Assembly (NCBI GenBank): GCA_003427395.1
Contig: BFEA01000079.1
Location: 3,230,322 to 3,266,018, forward strand
Source of the DNA: Chara braunii
Taxonomy: Eukaryota; Streptophyta; Charophyceae; Charales; Characeae
DNA length: 35,697 nucleotides
Direction of reading: 5' to 3'
The position numbers were made by a program, and so were the translations under genes. The notes beneath the pieces are model-generated. The model was not told where the DNA came from. It searched no databases and was given only the letters and a program-made list of their open reading frames with translations. Below are positions 30,994-35,697 of this stretch, one piece after another. Within the stretch, counting starts at the first letter, position 1. Every line of letters starts with the position of its first letter.

Positions 30994-31372
30994 GTAAGTA
31001 TGAAGTAAAAAGACCCTCACGAGAGTCTTCATCTCATACTTACTATTTTGTACGGATTCGATCGAGCCGTATCTTATCAGTTGTTTTTAGTCTAATTGAT
31101 TTACACTTACACAGACCATGGGATGATCTACACAGAGGTACCCCACTTCTAGTCTGTCAACCTAACAATCTAAGATATGTATACACGTAGAGGCGAGTAA
31201 TAAGATGTTCCTCACACTGGAGTCTTATCTTATCACCCGTCCTACATCCTTACATCAATCAACCATAAAACAGCAGAGGATAAGTAAAAACAAGGGTGTA
31301 TACGATGGGAATGAGAAATAACTTCGCCTGTATTCTTATTTCGTGTCTTTATTCTCTTTCTCATTCTCATCA
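30994..31372. repeat. Series of three stem-loops
   Basis: First: GTAAGTATGA (from 30994) pairs with TCATACTTAC (to 31043), with an inner AAGAC/GTCTT pairing. Second: around 31190-31244, TAATAAGAT pairs with ATCTTATCA and TCC with GGA. Third: GATGGGAATGAGAAA (31306-31320) pairs with TTTCTCATTCTCATC (about 31358-31372). All are imperfect. Confidence 0.5.
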
Positions 31373-31751
31373 TCCTTCTTTTTTTTTTTCATTCTCTTTT
31401 CTTTGCATTTCACGTTCTCCTGCCTAGATGACTTTGCATGCAACCTCTTCTCTACGATTTTGTTTTTTTTTATATGTGATTCTCATCTTCATCCTGTGTT
31501 ATCGCTGTGATGTTTTTTCTTCGCACAACCTCTTCTCAGACGCCCTTGGTGGACGGTTCTCGCTGCCACGGACCAGCTTATTTTAAATGGGAGTCGAGGG
31601 GGTGATTCGTTGCATTCTTTCAGCTTTGAACTTTCCTTCATACGTTATGAAATATAAATAAGTAGTTCGTTGCTGTGGATGTGCGTTCGCTCTGCCTTCA
31701 ATTTTTCGACTTCGGCTTCTACGATGTTCTCTCTTGTTTTTTTTTTGTCAC
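31373..31751. other. Unassigned T-rich stretch
   Basis: TC-rich and T-run-containing sequence (T runs near 31380 and 31463). No gene is recognised. Confidence 0.4.
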
Positions 31752-32299
31752 CCTTGCATGTCTTCCTCCCCTTATCTTTCTTTTCCACGAGCTTCAGGGA
31801 CTTGCTTGGATCTTCATAATTTCGCATTGGAGTTATTACCCTTTTTTAATCCCTCATACATCAAATTGAATTCAACAAGAACTGCGTTAAATATGTCCCG
31901 GGTTACTGCGGCCCCCGTGTTGTGTAGGCTCGTGTATGTGTATGTGTGTGTTTGTGTGTAAGAGAGAGAGAGAAAGAGAGAGGGCAACAGGAGAGAGAGA
32001 ACAACAACAAAAAGAGAGAGAGGGAGAGAGAGAGAGCCACGTCGTTGAAATAGGAGCATAGCGACCGCTCACATATCATCATTACTGCAATGTCATTTGA
32101 CTCACCAACTTCTTTGCTCGTTCTTGTCGTCTAGCCTTGCATGTTTTTCTCCCCGTATCTTTCTTTTCCACAAGCTTCAGGGACCTGCACATATCCTCAT
32201 ACTTTGGCCTTTGAACTATTATCCTTCTTTTATCCCACATACATCAAATTGAATTCCATAAGAACTATGTCAGATATGTCCCGGGTCATTACGACCCTC

Positions 32300-32336
32300 G
32301 TGTTGTGTATGTGTTTGTTTGTGTGTGTATGTGTGT

Positions 32337-32401
<65 letters not shown>

Positions 32402-32412
32402 TGTGTGTGTGA
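32300..32412. repeat. (TG)n microsatellite
   Basis: Interrupted TG tract, pure from about 32342 to 32398. The matching tract in the first unit (31930-31960) is short. Confidence 0.95.
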
Positions 32413-32441
32413 GACGGCAACAAGAGAGAAAGATAGCAACA

Positions 32442-32445
<4 letters not shown>

Positions 32446-32490
<45 letters not shown>
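32446..32490. repeat. (GA)n microsatellite
   Basis: Pure GA tract. The first duplication unit carries interrupted GA runs at 31961-32036. Confidence 0.95.
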
Positions 32491-32491
<1 letters not shown>

Positions 32492-32586
32492 GATGTTGAA
32501 ATAGGAGCATAGCAACCATTCGCGTATCATCATTACTGCAATGTTGTTTGACTCACCAACTTATTTACCCGTTCTTGTCGTCTAGC

Positions 32587-32911
32587 TATATTGTCAGAGA
32601 CGACACGGATTAGTATTCTTATTCATTAAAAAAAAAAAAACGCTATTCCATTTTTGGCACCCTTCGTAAGAAAGTTCGCTATTGCGTGTCAATCAGCTTG
32701 TTAAGTGACTGATCTTTCTGTTCAATTGCACGCGAAGTAGTGAACTTACCTTCGACACTCCCGGCGCACAAAGGCACCCTGTCACTTATGTTTTGTGTCG
32801 CTCCTTCCCGAACGGTATGTGAGGTCGTCAATTTGTCTTCCTGTCCACATGTGTCAATCAAATTGGCATGACCCATATAAATTATTATGCTTTTGGCTAC
32901 TTGCAAGGGTT
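32587..32911. other. Unassigned stretch
   Basis: No recognisable gene. There is an A-run near 32629-32640. Confidence 0.4.
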
Positions 32912-32950
<39 letters not shown>

Positions 32951-32951
32951 G
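32912..32951. repeat. Compound (TA)n(GA)n microsatellite
   Basis: TA dinucleotides at 32912-32929 pass directly into GA dinucleotides at 32929-32951. Confidence 0.95.
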
Positions 32952-33156
32952 TTGGCTAGTGTGTACCTCTCAATGATTTGATGTCTCCATTTACCATGTA
33001 ATTGTCACACAGTAGTGAACTTTGGGGTGATTTTTAGTCTCACATGTGGTTTTCAGCACTTCGTAAGGTTGGTTGTGTTTGAGATGAATTTCGTCAACAC
33101 ATGACAGATGGAGAGACAAATGATTTTTTTTTAGCCTCTATACTTCTTTCAACGAC

Positions 33157-33345
<189 letters not shown>

Positions 33346-33442
33346 CCTCTCTCTCACTCTCTCACTCCCTCCCTCACACACACACAATATGAATTGTTGA
33401 TTTCGCGATTTTAAAGGTTGTGAGATAAACAAATGACGACCG

Positions 33443-33466
33443 AAAAAAAAAAAAAAAAAAAAAAAA
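33443..33466. repeat. A24 homopolymer
   Basis: A run of 24 A. It could be the tail of a retroposed sequence, but no flanking target duplication is evident. Confidence 0.9.
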
Positions 33467-33599
33467 TCGAAATAAGATCAGGGTATGAAGATTACAAACA
33501 AAGAAAGAAAGATCGATTGTTCTCGCCCATCCCAATCATTTTGTGTTTTTTTAATTGAAAAAAAGGAAAAAAAATGAAAATAAAAAAAGAAACCTTTCT

Positions 33600-33944
33600 T
33601 TTTTTTCTACGTAAGAGGAGGGGAGGGTTGGCAGGGCCATCGCGATCCTGCCTCATGGCGAGTTGGCGTTGGAGCTCAGCATTGTATGTCTTGGGTGTCA
33701 TTGGGGGTGGGGGGGGGAGGCAAAGAAGCAGGGGGTGATGAGGTAGGTGCGATGGGGACCGAAATTGAGGAGATGGCGGGACAAGATGCCATGGGACCTG
33801 AGGAGGGAAGTGCGGAGGTGGAAACTTGGGAGGAAGAGATAGCGGCAGAAGAAGAGTGGTCTGGGGAGAAGGTATATCACCCGTAAATGGGAGGAAATTT
33901 TCAAAGACGAGCATGAGGTATAGAGGAAGGAATGCGAAACACAA
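33600..33944 (-). pseudogene. Pro-rich gag-like fragment
   Basis: About 115 codons are Pro/Leu/Ser-rich, then PPPPPMTPKTYNAELQRQLA and MRQDRDGPANPP, reading like the start of a coiled gag segment. The frame then runs into A/T-rich sequence. No zinc knuckle or catalytic motif is seen. It could instead be an unrelated low-complexity open frame. Confidence 0.3.
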
Positions 33945-34866
33945 TCATGAAGTCGAAATAAATTTTCAAAATTATTTAGACGTAAATTTGATATTTAAAT
34001 AAAATTTAAGCAAAATTCAATAAATTTAAAAAATATACGTAAAAATTTCCAAAAATTCGGGGAGATGATAGAAGAGGTAAAAAAAAGTTTAGAGAAGAAG
34101 TTTGAAATCAAATGAAAAATTTTGTAGTGTATTTCCGTAATTAAAATAATTTTGGAGGCGATTTGAAATAAAATAGAAAAGTAATTCCTAAATTAAGAAT
34201 TGATGTCGAAATGGCATAAGGAATAAATGACAGCCAAATAAAATAGATTAAGATAAATTTCGAAATTATTTAGATTGACTTAAGAAAATTTAGCAACACG
34301 TTGCAAACTTAAGATGAGTTTGAGAGAAATTTCAAAAGAATTCCAAAGAATTTCAAAACGAATTGGAGAATTTCATAATTTTTACTGGGATAGAAAATAG
34401 AAGTAGAGTCGACGTTAGAAGAATAGAATTCAGTAAATTCTAATTTGTATTTCATGAATTTCTAAAATAAAGTCAAATATTGAACTAAATTACGGAAATA
34501 ATTTGATAGAATAAAGAATTTCGCGTAATTTTTCAACAGAGACACCGAAATTAATTCCTATCAGGGCATTGGGAGAAAAGGCAATGAAGATTAATCCTAT
34601 CAAATTAGGTCGAGATTCCGAACGGGAGAACGGACGACATTGTCAAACAAGCACAAAGAAAGAAGATAAGCGTCACGCATCGTAGAAATTTTAGATAATG
34701 TGACCAATTAGGTGGCAGAATAGAGGAGAGAAGGGGGGATGGAAAGGAGGTAAGAGAAGAGGGAAAAAATTAGATCTTTGAGAGAGATCGACGAAAGGAA
34801 GGGAGAGAATTAGTAAAAGGGAAAGGAATTAACAATACCTCGCTCCTGGTCGGCCGAGAGCAATAG
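33600..34866 (-). mobile_element. Probable 5' end of a third LTR element (leader and gag start)
   Basis: On the minus strand a 31-nt block at 34836-34866 resembles element A's primer-site region (11185-11216). It is followed by about 0.9 kb of A-rich, gene-free leader (34830-33950) and then a Pro-rich frame (33944 to about 33600) containing TPKTYNAELQRQLAMRQ. The same order and similar distances occur in element A. No protease, RT or integrase follows, so only the 5' part remains. The assignment depends on layout and one short match. Confidence 0.4.
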
Positions 34867-35239
34867 ATGTCCGTCCTCCTTGTCGAGGAAGTTCTTGATT
34901 ATACCCCTAAAGGGTCTTCTCGATCATTACCCCGATGGAACAATGAGGTCTTCGGAGAGTTCGCACATACGGACGAAGCCTAGCCGTGGGAATGACGATG
35001 ATGATGATCAGGAAACCACTGGTCATTGTGGTAACTTTTATGACACCTCTGGCTTCAAGTCCTGAAACGGTAAAGGATCGACAGGCCACGCTCTCACAGA
35101 TTGTATTCTTAATGAAAATCAAAATCGAATGAGCTTTTGTCCTCTTGCTCGAAACGAGATTTATGCTCTCGTTGAGCTTATCGTACGACATTTGCGTTAT
35201 CTTCGAACAGATGAGCCGCTCCAACCAAGCCCAAGTGCG
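34867..35239. other. Unassigned stretch, possible LTR of the third element
   Basis: If the third-element call is right, its 5' LTR should start here. No terminal repeat partner exists in the window to test this. A plus frame (34880-35065) with an Asp run comes from a GATGATGATGAT repeat near 34996-35008. Confidence 0.3.
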
Positions 35240-35697
35240 CACGTGCGAGAGGGCGGAGGGTAATCAAGGGGGGGGGCATGGGAAGAGAGAGGGGGGCAAA
35301 TCGCGCGAGGAAGCAGGGAAATGGGGTCGTGAGGCAGGGGGGAAAGACAAACGGGCGGGAAGGGGGAAGAATCACAGGGGGAAGCACGATCGGACGGGAT
35401 CGAGGTCGGGGGTAAGGACGTATAGAGGGGAGTCGGGATCAGCGGGGGGGGGGAATGAGGTGGGTGGGCAAGAGGAGAAGGTGGGGGAAGTTCGGATCGG
35501 AAGAGGAAGGTCGAGAGGGGCGTTGCGAAAAGTCTGGATGGGGGGATCGAGATCGGGCGATAGGCAGAGGGGCACAGTGGGATGGGGAGATCGCGCGATG
35601 GGTGGGAGGGAGTAAAGGTGATCGTGCGGGGGGGAGGAGCGCGGGAGCAGCGCGGGGTGGGGTTGGGGAGCGGGGCGAAGCGGGCCGGGGAGGAGGG
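35240..35697. other. G-rich, strand-asymmetric block at the window end
   Basis: The plus strand is dominated by G runs of 3-9 (for example near 35268, 35291, 35338, 35436 and 35629) with very few C runs, and several GATCG words. It has many potential G-quadruplex tracts. Frames on both strands are low complexity, and it could be a promoter or 5' exon region continuing past the window. Confidence 0.5.

Larger units (their letters stand above)
31752..32586. repeat. Tandem duplication, units of 383 and ~452 bp
   Basis: Unit 1 (31752-32134) and unit 2 (32135-32586) both start with CCTTGCATGT and end with TTCTTGTCGTCTAGC. They share CATACATCAAATTGAATTC, ATGTCCCGGGT, TGAAATAGGAGCATAGC and ATCATCATTACTGCAATG. 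Each contains a TG tract followed by a GA tract at the same place. Unit 2 is longer mainly because these tracts expanded. Open frames through the tracts are artefacts. Confidence 0.9.

Overview
This window looks like nuclear, repeat-dominated DNA from the plant lineage. The evidence is two decayed Ty3/gypsy chromoviruses, a mitochondrial nad5 fragment whose wording is plant-like, long dinucleotide microsatellites and a 120-N assembly gap. A charophyte alga or other non-seed streptophyte would fit, but that is inference and the species cannot be named from this sequence. I find no intact host gene, no rRNA and no intact tRNA. Almost every long open frame is a piece of a transposon or a by-product of a simple repeat.

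Layout: 1-345 is a composite (AATC)n/(TG)n repeat; 346-4317 has homopolymers, a GC island and GTTCG-type inverted repeats but no gene. Element A, a minus-strand chromovirus, has decayed gag, protease, RT, RNase H, integrase and chromodomain between about 10070 and 5600, with 3' noncoding sequence to about 4318. Its purine-rich leader runs to a primer-binding-site-like octamer at 11185-11192. 11300-12357 holds a 101-bp tandem repeat, a tRNA-like SINE head and a copy of element A's 3' segment. 13571-17260 carries dispersed repeats, a 5-unit ~123-bp tandem array and a 7-copy CCAATCTTATG repeat. 17300-21460 is mostly unassigned but includes a duplicated hairpin whose stems change in compensation (19557-19767). 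22229-23310 is a satellite built from inverted repeats, interrupted by the gap.

Element B (about 25970-29695, minus strand) is a 5'-truncated relative of element A, colinear with it from RNase H to the 3' end. A ~220-bp nad5 insert (29041-29261) replaces part of its RNase H region. Beyond it lie a repeat shared with 14060-14370, a series of stem-loops (30994-31372), a ~0.4-kb tandem duplication with expanded TG/GA tracts (31752-32586), a long TC tract, a probable 5' end of a third LTR element (33600-34866, minus) and a G-rich terminal block.

The genes do not act together: both elements are dead. Their integrase defects are complementary. Element A keeps the first catalytic Asp but has lost the second Asp and the Glu, while element B shows the reverse.
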